Assembly: GCA_003024175.1 (NCBI GenBank)
Contig: MDYQ01000006.1
Location: 1-64,000 of the forward strand
DNA length: 64,000 bases
DNA from: Planoprotostelium fungivorum
Lineage: Eukaryota > Evosea > Variosea > Cavosteliida > Cavosteliaceae
Direction of reading: 5' to 3'
Position numbers and translations under genes: made by a program. Positions 12,391 to 24,158 of this stretch are shown one piece after another (position 1 is the stretch's first letter; each line of letters starts with the position of its first letter). Below the pieces are notes generated by a model that ran no database searches, was not told where the DNA came from, and saw only the letters and a program-made list of their open reading frames with translations.

Positions 12391-13018
12391 ATGTCGACTA
12401 TGGGCAACACTGTTTCAGTTCATAAACTACGTAGACAATCCTCGGAAACCTGCGATATGAATCTGCGAGAAGTCCAAGAGAGCACAGGTGTCCAATATTT
12501 TGGCACCCGGGGCCGTTTCCCTTTTCGCAGTTTTCTCTCCTCGATTTCCACACCCGCCAAATCATTCTTTCGCTGTCACCAACAGTGAGAAGTGAAACTC
12601 GAGGTGTGAACACCGCAACACATCACCTCCAATACCCATGACAACGGTCCATCAACTCATGAGAAGCGACCACAACACATTGCACCCAAAAAAGATTGGC
12701 ATCTTGAGAAGTCTGTCGTCTTCCACATGGTCATCAACAACATCACCATCATCACCATCGACACTCACTACCCTCTTCAAACGACCACGCGCTTCAATTC
12801 GTATCCGAGGACTGTCACAGAAGCCACTCAAAGGAGCGTTACGTAAGACATCACCCTCCACCTCTCGCTACATGCTGGACATCACTGCACCTTCCACCCA
12901 GACTATGGACATGCTCACCGATCAGACTCTGAGAAGCCTCCTCAACGACATCGACCCAACCACAACTCTTTTCGAAGGCTTCAACTCCTTTGGAACCAAC
13001 ATGAGCGAGGAGAACTGA
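12391..13018 (+). CDS. Ser/Thr-rich protein with possible N-myristoylation site
   Basis: No family is recognised. In-frame ATGs at 12391 and 12400 give MSTMGNTVSVHKLRRQSSET; starting at the second gives MGNTVS, an N-myristoylation consensus, and RRQSS looks like a basophilic kinase site. The upstream frame joins the downstream one (LRSLSSSTWSS, then FKRPRASIRIRGLSQKP and LKGALRK) through a 19-nt GT-AG intron at 12585-12603. It ends GFNSFGTNMSEEN. The protein looks largely disordered, with a basic Ser-rich centre. It might be two unrelated small frames rather than one gene. Confidence 0.4.
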
Positions 13019-13523
13019 TCTGGAATCGCTGCGAACGATACGACTGCCCCAGGAGAGAATGAGAGTAGTCCTTAAGAAAGGCGGTGGATATGTACATATC
13101 CTCTCATTGACCAACACTGTCTAGGGTTGTGTACCCAACTCTCCACCCTGTCCATGATGTATATACTGTACATATGTATCTGCCCTCTCAGGTACGATTT
13201 CAGATTCTGTACATCCTTCTCAATAAATTTTACCCTACTCTGCCTCCTTTATTCTGTGTCTCACTGTTCTGTGTGTCTGTTTTGTCTGTGTTTGAAGATT
13301 ATGTCAACCCTCCATCAAAGCTTCATTGTCTATTTGTCTCTGACTGGCTTGCCTCTTACAGGCTCCTTTGAAGACTCATTTGTTGTTAGACCCATCACAA
13401 TGAGTTATGTCTATAAGCACACCCAACGTGACCCTGGATTCCGCGCGTAGGCAACCTCTCTTTGTGGAAGTGGGAGGTTCGTGCGAATAGCGAAAATATT
13501 GATCTACCGAATCTGCCCGCGGA
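13019..13523. other. Intergenic stretch
   Basis: T/C-rich sequence between the Ser/Thr-rich protein and the RasGAP gene. No exon chain is seen. It probably holds the 3' end of one gene and the promoter or first exon of the other. Confidence 0.4.
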
Positions 13524-16500
13524 TATGACAGTTGACGTTGTTTGTGAACAGAGAATCAGAGCACAATCGGCGAACGGACCCGCTCATGTTCACACCGCGG
13601 GTGAGCGTTCTACCCAGCCACAACTCGAATTCCCTCAGGACTTGGTGGGGGATAGACCTTGCTAAATGCCAGCTTGTGTATCAAACCATTATCCATTTCT
13701 TCTGCACAGATGATAGGTAATCGGGACTAAAGATGGTTACTATCTTGTATCTAAATTCTACAGCGGTATTATGACCAGTGCTATCGGAGATTGTATCGAT
13801 GTTTGCGATCAAGATACGTTTGCCCACATACTTTTGACGCTATCTGAGGGAGGGGGATTCTCACTTCAGCTTGCCAGACGTCTCCTTTCAAAAGAGATTT
13901 CTCATATCGATGAGGTAACATTTTTCCCGCGAAAGACATTAAGAGAGCATAATATTGGAACAGGATGGAAAAGGAGCAGCACTTCGTGGCAACAATTTAT
14001 GCAGTCGGTTTGAAGCAGTCTACCTGAGGAGCATAGGTACCGATTATGTGAAGAGTAAGTCCTTCCTCTCGTCACTATCTATTTATTTCCGCATCAGCTC
14101 TGCTGCTACCTCTCATCAAATCTGTCGTCCGGGATGAAGGGTTAGATCTGGAAGTGGATCCAATGTGGGTCATCGAATTGCCTGAGAAAATCGGATGGGT
14201 GCTGAGAGAAAGACAGAAAATGCCCCTCAGTAGAGGAGCAGAACAAGAACTGCATGGAACTCATTCAGAAGGCAGACACCTTTCTGGATCGAATTCTGCA
14301 TCCAGAATCGCTGAACAGTATGCCACGAGAGATCAGGTGCAATTGAAGATGAGATGCACCTGAGACAAGTGCAGGGCAGTCGCAGATTGGATCTACCGAG
14401 AGGTGAGAGATCAATTCAGGGAGGACTCGATCAACATCGTAGCTGGATTTATTATGCTGAGGTGGGAAGTCTAGAGGAACAAAGATGACAGGGACAGATA
14501 CATCTGCTCGGCCATTGTGCTGCCTGAATCATGGTCCATACCCGCGGGGGTGGTGAGCCCCAAAGCAAGGAGGAATCTCGTTCTCATTGCCAAAGTGATT
14601 CAGGTGAGACAGTGAAAAGGAGAGTAGGGCTGACGATGGAAGAACATCTCGAACAGTAGAACGGAGCAGAAGAAGAAGGAGGATTACATGGAGCAGCTCA
14701 GAGATTTCACCGATGCCAATCGTCTTCGAATGGGTTCTTATCTCATGCGTGTTTGCTCTGACCCCACCGATCTCACAGGTAGTCCTTTCCTCACATCTAC
14801 TCACCTTCACATCTTCACATCTACACATGTTCACATGTTCACATCTTCGTGCCCATTCATCACCTACCTCATCTGACAGAATGGAATAGGATTGGATCCG
14901 TGGAGGGATCTTGAGCAGAGCAGAAGAAATCCAGTCGCAGTGCAGGCCTCTGTGGATGTTCAGGTGAGTCACACACGCTGATCTCACTGACTCCTTCAGA
15001 CCTTATTTGCTCTGCACAAATTATTATATTTATACAAAGAAAAAGTCCTGGAGGCAGTGAAACAGGTGTCAAATGGTGAGAGAAGAGGAGAGGAAGAGGA
15101 GTGACAGAGACAGGGAAACCAGAGATCGAAGAGAAGGCACAAGATTTCATCAACGTGCTCGAGGCCCTCTGTCACTCACCCGAAGACCGAAACCGAATAC
15201 AAAGTGAGTGACGATGGATGAATATGGCTGAATAGAACAGAGGGAGCGAGTCTGAAGGGAAGCAAAGAGACGAAGATATTGGTGGATCCATCAGCAGAGG
15301 ACCCTGAGCTGTTGGCATCCATGCAAGCTGCCAAGTTCCTCTACCCTGGAGGTCCCGATAAGACGGGAACCCCAGTCTTCTATGTCATCTTATCCAGGTA
15401 TCTTCTAATTCATCATCATCTATCCTCCACTTCACATGTCATCATCTATCCCCCACATCATCACACATCATACCCCCCACATCATCACACATCATATCCC
15501 CCACATCATCACACATCATACCCCCCACATCATCACACATCATACCCCCACACCATGAGAAGTAGGCATAGAGTGATTGACGATAACAGGATGAAACCAG
15601 AATTCAGAGAGGAAGAAGCAATGAGCACATTGGCACGATACATCAGGAGCACGATGGATGGGGTGGTACTGAAGAGTCCTTACTCCATCGTTGCCGATGT
15701 GGGAACCAGCAGTGGAACGTGGAGGCGATACGTCCAGCATCTCGTCTTCAATCTCTTTGGGGTGCTGGATCGTAGGTCTGCTGCCCTCATATTGAAAGAG
15801 AGACTGAAGAGTTCAGGTACAAGAAGAACATCCAGAACCTGTGGATCGTTCATCCATCCGTTCTATCCTCTGCCATCATCAATTTGGCATCTTCAGTGGT
15901 TTCGAAGAAGACGAGAAGGAAGATCAAGAACGTGTACCAGTGGAAGGACTTGACCAAATACATCGACCCACAGGACATCAACCTCCCTGACAAGTCCAGG
16001 ATCTACATCACCCGGTGCGTATTCCCCCTCTGTTCTCTCATGACACAGGATAGATATTATTCAGTCGTCAAAGTGAATCACAAGGGAAAGAGACAGCAGA
16101 GGTAACCTTCGTCTGAGAGAGATCTGACAGATGCAGGGTCATCAAATTCACCAGAAATTCAATATTGAACATCGACGAGCATCAGATACAGAACGAGAAG
16201 CCATTGTCATCCATCAGAAGAATCATCGCTCCCAACGACACCGCAGAGCTCCTTCTGCAATTCGAACCTCCCATCTCCAGTGAGACCTTCTATGTCTGTG
16301 CATCAGGCTGAATCGAACAGAATCACCACGGAGACACACGGCACGATTCAACTTCAAGGCAGTATCGGAGGATGCGTTGATCAGAAGATACATCTTTCCC
16401 TCCCAACACGATCGAGGTGAACTGCTGAAGGACATCTTCACCATCGCATACCAGTACGGCCTCTTCATCGAGAGCCAGACCTTCCGCATCACAAAGGTGA

Positions 16501-16918
16501 GCTGAGGGATGGTGCATGGAGTGAAAGAGAACAGATCAACCCTGTAGGCAAGAGACAGGACAGAGTGCTCAAGTTCACGGTGGACTCTCTCCTCAATTTG
16601 GATGATGGAGGAAGGATCCACTCCGAATTCAGTTACTCCAGCATTGAGAGTGCCGTAGCGGATGCCCACGGTCACATCGTATGGAAACTGAGGGTGATTC
16701 AGCCCATCTCACTCACCTGACATCATCAGGACGGCCCCAAATTGAGGAAGCTCTTGTGCAAGAATCTGAGTGAGACACAATTGCTCCTCAGAACATTCAC
16801 GGAGGCAATCACTGTTCATGAGCTGGAGGTCAGAAAGGAGGACAGGGAACTCAGTGAGTTTCTCTTCACGGTGTTGATCGTTGACCACCCTGCAGGGAAG
16901 GGATCCATACCGTTGTGA
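13524..16918 (+). CDS. Neurofibromin-like RasGAP with Sec14 and PH-like domains
   Basis: RasGAPs switch Ras off by stimulating GTP hydrolysis. The GAP domain runs over about 13770-14870: FSLQLARRLLSKEISH, then the core LRGNNLCSRFEAVYLRSIG, LLLPLIKSVVRDEGLDLE, RFICSAIVLPES-type residues (YICSAIVLPESW) and VSPKARRNLVLIAKVIQ. A CRAL-TRIO/Sec14 module follows: GGPDKTGTPVFYVILSR, SPYSIVADVGTSSGTW, and NIQNLWIVHPSVLSSAIINL. Two PH-like segments come next: RVIKFTRNSILNIDEHQ and RVLKFTVDSLLNLDDGG. This order is that of neurofibromin, but the protein is far shorter. Many introns are needed, and the start (13524 or a nearby ATG) is not firm. The likely arginine finger was not assigned. Confidence 0.8.
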
Positions 16919-17067
16919 TCTTTTCACCAACTCTTTGATTGTACGGCTTATGTTACCTATAAAACGAATCAGTATCGAACAATCAACCTTTTTATCCAGA
17001 ACCAATTTCGATCGACTATATAACACTTAAACGGAGACGATACACAAATTTGTTCATTGTCATTCCC

Positions 17068-19488
17068 TCAATAATCATCGTAGTCCTCTTCTTCTTCAAT
17101 CTCCTCAAAATAGTCGTCTCCCATTTCTTCTTCAACCTCATCTTCCCCAATCTCTTCCTCTATCCCTTCCTCACTCTCGTCTCCACTCTCCTCTTCACTC
17201 TCCTCCTCGTTCTCTTCTTCACTTTCCTCTTCACTCTCCTCCTCGTTCTCTTCTTCACTTTCCTCTTCACTATCCTCGTCGCTCTCCTCTTCTCCACTTC
17301 CCTCCACACTACTATATTCTCCAGACAAATCCTTCCAATTGTGAGATACAGCGGAACAGATCATCATCCACCTCCTTTCCGTTGAGTGCCTTCCGTGGTG
17401 GAGTTTTGACTGGTGATGCTCTTCGATTTTCCACCATCAACTATTTCTTGTCACTACGTCATCGATTGTCTGCCACCTTTTGGAGATCGATTATCTTGGA
17501 CTCGATGTCTTTCGTCTTGTCCTGAACTACCTTCTCCATCTTATCTCCTATGGCCTCCATGATGCGAGAGATCATGTCGTCCTGTACTGGATCTATCTCA
17601 TCTGGCCTGGACACGGGCTTAGATTGTCTGGGAGACCGTCGCGTTGATTGTCGTCCGGCGGATAATGGAGTATTCTGGGACTTTGGAGGAGACGACATTT
17701 CGAGGTGGCCCTCTTTCAATTCTTCCATCGATCCTTCCAATGGCAAACCTTTTCCGATCACTTCGAACGCTTCTCCTCGATTTTGCATCAGTGACCGACT
17801 TTCTTTAATTCGCTCCAAAATCAATTTCTGTAATCGTCAGCAGGAGCCAAATCACGTGGGTATCACTTTCTGTTCTTGCATTCGTCTGTGTTCGTCTTCT
17901 TGTTCGATCACCAATCTGTGAGGTGAATCCACTCTCTGTCTCGACTCGATCATGGGTAATAATTCCTCGACCAGTTCATCTAAATGAATAAATTCTCGGT
18001 AAGACTGATCCACTCACCCAACAGAGTACCTCGATCCAATGGAACAGATGAAATGCTCTTCTGAGGCGGATAAGAACGAGAGTCATCTATGATTATGCTG
18101 GGAGGCTGCAATCTTATCTCTCCGTTTGTATTACCAGTGTAATTATCCTCGTAATCTCCAATGTTGATGCGTCGCTTAGCCGTCTGGCCCAATCAATACA
18201 GCTCATTACCGTTCATTCACCGATCGTTGCATCCATACAGCTTCAGGGCTATGAATGGATGATAGGTCTTGCATCTCTAATTCTCTTTCCATTGGTCGGA
18301 ACCTTCGTCCTATAGAATTCTCCATGTTCCCAGGTTCGACCCATCTAGAGCTCCTCTCTGGAGTGCTCTGTTGCTTCTTATGATCGATCAGATCGACACC
18401 GCTCACCTTAATCTTATGGGACATTGGTGATTGTTTGGGTGAATTGTTTAATGAGGTGGTGTGCATCTTGATCTTACGACGACTGTCTTCGCTCTTCTTT
18501 TTGGGTGAATTCCTCGAACCGAGACGAGATAATTGCAGCTCCAACTTCTTCCTCTCCTCTTCCAGATGTTTGTATAATCGTCTATCGCATTCGATTTGAT
18601 TTTCCAAAATGGATAGCTTTGGATCTGCTCTTTTGTTGTTGATTGCAGCTTTGTTATGGGCTATCTGTCTATATTCATTCATCGTTCCTATGCATGTATC
18701 CATATCATTCTGTATTTCAGGCAAGACAATTTTCGTACTTGTTGTGCCAAATACTGAGCGGCAGCGGTTGGATTGCAGGCGTAGCACCGACAAGAGCTAG
18801 AGCGAGCGTGAAACTCTTCCGACGGTGGTTTTGGTGGTGTTACTGGTGGAGTCGTCTCCCGTTGAAAGGACACATTACGTTGCGGTTCGGGATCCATTTT
18901 AGGTAGTTTCGAGAGGCCCACACAAAAGAACTTGCAGCTGAGGCGTACTCTTCCCATCTCTTTGTCTCCCTGAAGCACGATGACTGAATTTTCACCAGGC
19001 TGCTCACCTTGCCGTGAAATAAGGCAATATCTGATTTGATGACATGACCTATCTGGTCTACGGTGATGTGTATGCCGTCTGTCCTCCCAATGATCTTAAC
19101 GCCGTCAGAATTTAGATCTCCCAAAAACAGACGCAATACAGGTTCTCTTTGTTGTGACAGCTGAATATGAAGGGCCTCTGGTGATGTCAATTGGATTAAG
19201 AATAGCTGCATACCAGAATTGATGTGCAGGAGGCAGCATTTTCCTTTGTTGAAAGGAACTGTCTGATGCCTCTCTCCACCAGAGGTTGAAGTTTGCTGAA
19301 CCCGGCGACTTTGTGGAATGTATTCAACAGGGAAATCCAAGAAACGGAATCCGACTACTAAAAGGCTTCAGGCTCTGTGACGATAATGGGATGTATGAAC
19401 CTGGTTGGTGAACATCGAGGTATGTTACTAGATCAGAGATATGGTTGATGAATACCTCTAAGCTGTAGAGAGTCTCTATCCCCGTCAT
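17068..19488 (-). CDS. Coiled-coil protein with N-terminal beta-rich domain and acidic tail
   Basis: No family is recognised. The start at 19488 gives MTGIETLYSLEVHTSHY, joined through a 24-nt intron (19358-19381) to LVGFRFLDFPVEYIPQ. A strand-rich domain follows (MQLFLIQLTSPEALHIQL, VLRLFLGDLNSDGVKIIG). A GC-AG intron seems to link LFH to VIVLQGDKEMGRVRLSCKF. Next come a Pro-rich linker, a coiled coil (ECDRRLYKHLEEERKKLELQ) and a basic disordered region. A second helix ends DIESKIIDLQKVADNR, with a stop at 17459. A very acidic frame (17367-17068, repeats of EESEEENEEE) may be the spliced C-terminus or a separate product. A globular head followed by a coiled coil recalls centriolar proteins, but I have no specific match. 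Confidence 0.55.
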
Positions 19489-20073
19489 ACAGTAGAAATG
19501 TTCTTAGTGGGAAGCTTGCGTTGTTGCACTACAACACAAACATAGCGGTCAAAAGAACCTCTTTATTTGTACAAGAAGATTGTGAAATCATCCCTTCCTG
19601 CTTTTCTTCAGCTGCCGATGCTGTCAGTGGTCTACTGCAGGATGATGTGAGCTTACCGCCTGAGTCCAGCAACGCTTAAAATCCTCCCACTCGGCCTGAC
19701 ATGAGCCACGCTCCACCCCTTCCATCTTTGTCGTCACGCATGTGCCGTATCGTAGAGACTGTATGATTCAGCCACTAAAAGCTCTCTTCAGTGTACCTGA
19801 GAACCACACGCTGCTAATGCATTCGAGAGGTATTGTGTGTATTTTGGTGTGACTACTTTCGTTGCTTTGTCTGACATCTGTGATATGTTTAATCAGTTGG
19901 TCGGTTCTTCATTCGTTCTTTTTGGTTGGTATATGGTGTTGAACTTCAATAACGTGTTTCTTATGAAGGCACTCACGGTCGATGAACTGGGTGCCTGTAT
20001 TGGAAAAATGTGTTGTAATACGGATCACATCAGTGATGTGACATCACATCACCAAGAGACACATCACGCTGGC
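19489..20073. other. Intergenic stretch between divergent genes
   Basis: This separates the coiled-coil gene (minus) from the Qri7-like gene (plus). The reading frame is open upstream of the latter from 19837, but that segment is not conserved-looking and is more likely 5' leader. No other gene is seen. Confidence 0.4.
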
Positions 20074-21657
20074 ATGATTTTGAAACTCGCTCAATTGAAC
20101 AGATGCACAACACGATTATCACCTACGAATATTATTCCCACACGGATTAAGAGGAACTTGAGTGGCATCATCATGGGGGTGGAAACCAGTTGCGATGATA
20201 CTTGCGTGGCCTTGTTGACTACGGAGGGAAAAATCCTGAGTTCAGAAGTGTCATCACAATATGCCATCCACAATCCCTTCGGTGGCATCAAACCGAATCA
20301 TGCCGCTCGAGCCCACGAAGCGAATCTTCCCTTCGTGATGGGTAACCCATTCCCATCTAACTTCTTCTCACAATCTGTAGAATCGGCCCTGAAGAAGGCA
20401 GGGATGAAAGACCTGAGCCTGGTCTCAGGCGTAGCTGTGACACGTGGTCCAGGACTGAGGGGATCCCTGGAAGTGGGGTTGGCTTTCGTCAAACAACTCT
20501 GCAGAGAACACAATCTTCCCTTGCTCCCCGTACACCACCTCGAGGCTCATGCTCTCACCGTCAGACTCCCCCAGCGGGAAACATCCACCACGAGTGGAAG
20601 AGAGGCAGAACCAGTGGAATTTCCATATATCACCGTATTAGTATCAGGAGGGCACAGTCAATTGTTGCTGTGTGAAGGTGTGATGAAATACCGCCTGTTG
20701 GGTGGTACTGTAGACGATTCCCTGGGTGAATCTTATGATAAGGTGCGTTTTATCTGCTCACAATCTTCTGATCGTATATCTGTACGATACTGTATATCAT
20801 CTGTGCTGTATACATTGTACCTTCTCAATGACGAATAGGTGGCAAGATTATTGGGTATGACGTACGAAGAGGGGGGAAAAGGATTAGAGAAGTTAGCCGT
20901 GGAAGGTGAAGGTAAGATGGGTTCATCCACTCAACGATGGAAACAGGAGACCCCCAACGATATAAACTACCGAGGCCTCTATACAAAGTGAAGAAGTCCT
21001 GTGATTGGTCTTTCTCTGGACTGAAGAACGCAGTGAATCTATTGTTAGCCTCCATCAGGGTGCGTACGAGTAGAGAGTGTGGGTGAATCGAGACAGGAGG
21101 AAGAGGGAATTCCAAAAGAAGCGAACATGGTGCAAACGTCACGAAAGACTGCAGCGGACATAGCGGCTTGCTTTCAGAATACGGCACTGGAACACATCAT
21201 CACATCCACGGAGAGAGGCATCGACTACTGTACCATCAATCTGGATGTGCAACCAGAGTCTGTGGTGAGGAGACGAGGAGGAGAGAGAAATGAAAGGTCT
21301 CAGGTGGTGTGCGGAGGAGTGGCGAGCAATGAGAGATTGCGAGGCATGTTGAGGGAGATGGCAAAGAGAAAGCAGATGAAGATTCACTATCCACCAGTTC
21401 GTCTGTGCACTGACAATGCAGTGATGGTGGCATGGGCTGCGATAGAAGGGATGAGGGCGGGGAATATAGACATCATACGTCCAGAGGAGGCACGGTTCGA
21501 TGAGGTGGAGTCGTCGGTGAACGATCCAAAGATTCGTGTTAAGAGCTGTCAGATCACTCCGATACCACGGTGGCCGCTAGACAGAGAGGATGGAATGCAT
21601 CCGTTCGGTGTAGTATACCCACAACAATCTTACAAGAAGAGAAGAGGAGAGATTTGA
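20074..21657 (+). CDS. OSGEPL1: Mitochondrial tRNA N6-threonylcarbamoyladenosine synthase (Qri7/OSGEPL1)
   Basis: It transfers threonylcarbamoyl to A37 of mitochondrial tRNAs that read ANN codons. The start at 20074 gives a basic presequence, MILKLAQLNRCTTRLSPTN, followed by the Kae1/TsaD fold. Motifs include MGVETSCDDTCVALL, the metal-binding HAARAHEANL, SGVAVTRGPGLRGSLEVG, LPVHHLEAHAL (second metal His pair), ITVLVSGGHSQLLL and LGGTVDDSLGESYDK. VCGGVASNERLRGML and CTDNAVMVAWAAIEG close the domain. Exons 20074-20742, 20839-20911, 20947-21059 and 21097-21657 join in frame to about 471 aa, with an unusually long C-terminal tail after the last motif. The presequence and the Qri7-type sequence argue for the mitochondrial paralogue, not KEOPS Kae1. 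Confidence 0.93.
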
Positions 21658-21845
21658 TCAGCACCCACAGTGATCGTGTTCTGAACAATGAATTAGAGTG
21701 ATAAACTGAGATTGTAAGGTCATTAGAGGTGTGTTCGTCAGTTAGTGTGTGGTGCACGTGCCGGTGTGACTCGCAGTTTCGGATTTTCGATCTACTATAC
21801 AACGAGCCTTTAACCTCAGCTCTTGGGTTGAAAATTGGTTTCGTG

Positions 21846-22323
21846 ATGATGAACTCGCAAGCAACATCTCTGTACAGACAGATCATGCGAATGTCTAAGC
21901 ATTGGGATGGCCCCGTAGAAGAAGCCAGGTGAAACATCAAATGTGTAATCAATCATGTGATTCAACAGATCACCAGGTATATACGCTTAGAAGCTCGAGA
22001 GCTTTTCAGCAAAAATAAGAGTATTAGAGATCCAGAAACAATAAAAGAGAAGATCTTCGAAGCGCAATCACGGATAGAGCTTGCTCAGCATTACAGGTAA
22101 GTGAACACCAACACGATTCACTCACGATTCCTCACTCTCTGAACATCCACAGAAATCCTTACCCCCGTTTGGTACGTATACGTGATCTAGATCATCACCA
22201 TCGATGAAATGACTGAACAATCAACAGCAAAACAGCCCCCCAGGCGCTTCACAACAAGACTTATGGAATGATCCAAGCAAACTGGTCAAACCCGCATACA
22301 TGAGTTCTTACGATGACTTTTGA
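21846..22323 (+). CDS. LYR-motif protein, LYRM1-like
   Basis: LYR proteins bind mitochondrial acyl carrier protein and help assemble respiratory complexes or Fe-S clusters. The sequence opens MMNSQATSLYRQIMRMSKHW, with the LYR tripeptide, then YIRLEARELFSKNKSI and IELAQHYRNPYPRL, the LYRM1-type ending of the helical domain. The C-terminus KLVKPAYMSSYDDF also resembles LYRM1. Exons are 21846-21928, 21977-22096, 22153-22171 (only 19 nt) and 22228-22323, about 105 aa. It follows the Qri7 gene on the same strand by about 190 bp, so two mitochondrial genes sit side by side. Confidence 0.85.
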
Positions 22324-22394
22324 TCGACCTCTGACTGTACATGAGAGATAAAATGATACCCTGATGGTACCCCCTATCACCTTTATGACGAGAA

Positions 22395-23865
22395 TCACAG
22401 TTGGCTCTGTGGAGTGTTCGTGTCATTCACGGCCCAGAATTTGATGAGCTGATGAGCGATCGCCAGAGGTGGAGGGACTCTATCCACCGTAGATCCAGCG
22501 TCCAGAGGTAACAGAGATCGACTCAGCAACTCTCTCACTTGCTCTCGGTTCATCCACCTCGCCTCTCCTAATTCCTGCCCATCTCAGTCTCTTCCTCTTC
22601 GTCTCTCCACCTTTGCATCCACGGTGGGCTCGGCGTAGTTTGTCTTTGCGAGACATCCGATCATCAACTGAGAGGGGAAGGGCCAGGGTTGAGAGGAGTG
22701 ATACCATATCTGCTGGACGTCCAGATCGATCCCTGACTCCTCTTCCACCTTCCCTCATCACTCTTCATCCTTTCACCTCTCTCACCTCTCTCTTGATGGC
22801 CTCTTCCAGACTCTCTCCAATCTCTGTGAATGTCAGTTGTATCTCAGTCTGTTCTCACCGATGAATCCAGAGAGACAAGTGTACATTCCCTTGTATCCTT
22901 GTGCCCTGGTGGCTAACAGACACACCTGCACACATCCATCACACCTTGAACACATCCATGCCGTGAGAGATGAGGTGAAGTGACCCACCTCTTCCTTCTC
23001 GTCGGTTCCTTCCTTCTTCTTCTCAGCGATGACCAATACGATGACGACAGAATCTGTGCGAGGGTAGTGAGGCCTCTTACATTCCACACAGACTCTCTTG
23101 TTTCCTCCCTCCGTCAACTTTGTCATTCCACCGCACCTACCATCATCACCCACACACTCTCTTCGTCTCACCTGGCACAGTGCGGATGACATACGTGCCA
23201 ATCTAAGAGGGCCCTGGCCTGTGCTATCATCCCCGTGTCTTGTAGGGGCAAGGCGGATGCCAGTGCTCGTGCCTTCTCTGAGTCATTCTGTCGCCTCTCT
23301 CTCTCTGTACTCACATCCTCCAGCTTGTAACTCTTCTCTCCCAGCGAATCCTTGTCCAGAATCTGTTGTCCGATGATCAGATCTCATGTGATACAGTTGA
23401 TCGATGGTGATGACGACACTCACATGTGTGACGTTGATGGCGTAATGTGGTACTTGGTTTAGTTTTCCCAACAATACGAGAGAGTTCTCTTTGTAGGATA
23501 GTCCCTCTCCTTGTCCTTCCAGAGAGATCTTGGAGAGTCAATAGATAGAAGAACTGTACCTCTCACCTCTTTACCCACAAGGGACTCTAATTCAGCCCAC
23601 GACAGCCACCCCAGAGTTCTATTTGATGATGATGTGTTGACAAGCACTTTCAATTCATGAAAAGGTAGAAATCGTGCCTTCTCGTCTTTTCTCATAGACT
23701 CCAGCAATGCAACGTCCTTTCTGAAATTTCCGCATCTGTTTCATGAGGTGAGAGGTGATGTGGTGGTCGATGAGACCTGTCGAGAGGGTTGCCAGAGAAA
23801 GTGTTGTCGTCAAACCCCTTCCAGAAATCCACACTCTTGTAGCTCATAGTCTCTCGGTTGGTCAT
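22395..23865 (-). CDS. NADH pyrophosphatase (NUDT12/NudC-type Nudix hydrolase)
   Basis: It cleaves NADH to NMNH and AMP, and family members also remove NAD caps from RNA. The N-terminal domain shows FSGNPLDRSH, LLGKLNQVPHYAINVTH and IAQARALLDWHVCHPHC. A zinc-ribbon-like part has GNKRVCVECKRPHYPRTD. The Nudix box is built across exons as GFIEIGESLEEAIKREV and EEESGID. The diagnostic SQPWPFPSQLMIGCLA motif of NADH pyrophosphatases follows, then RWMNREQVRELL. The start is set at the ATG 23865, and the C-terminus is NTPQSQL. The second Cys pair of the ribbon is split by an intron. The gene is divergent from the saposin-like gene, with about 290 bp between starts. Confidence 0.88.
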
Positions 23866-24158
23866 TATTAGCGTGATGTGTTCTGACAAACGAATTGAAT
23901 GAAGGTAGAGGATGATCTCAGCGGTCGATCTTTGTTTCTGTTTGGGTTAACGTCATCAATACGTCTATTTACAAGACGACATAAAATTGAAGAGTAATTT
24001 TGACGCTTTATGACACAGCCAGATCAGAGCACAGCAGACATGGCTAAGCAGGAAGGTCGGCTTTTACGCGTGAAGAGGGAAAACTGTCGTCTCTTTTCTT
24101 CTGACCGGAGAAACCAAGTTTACCCGCAAGGAGGAAAACATTACAAACCGCAGCAACC

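Noticed and set aside
15420-15550. CRISPR-like or satellite array (ACATCATCACACATCATA units)
   Set aside because: It is a short simple repeat within an intron of the RasGAP gene, without spacers.
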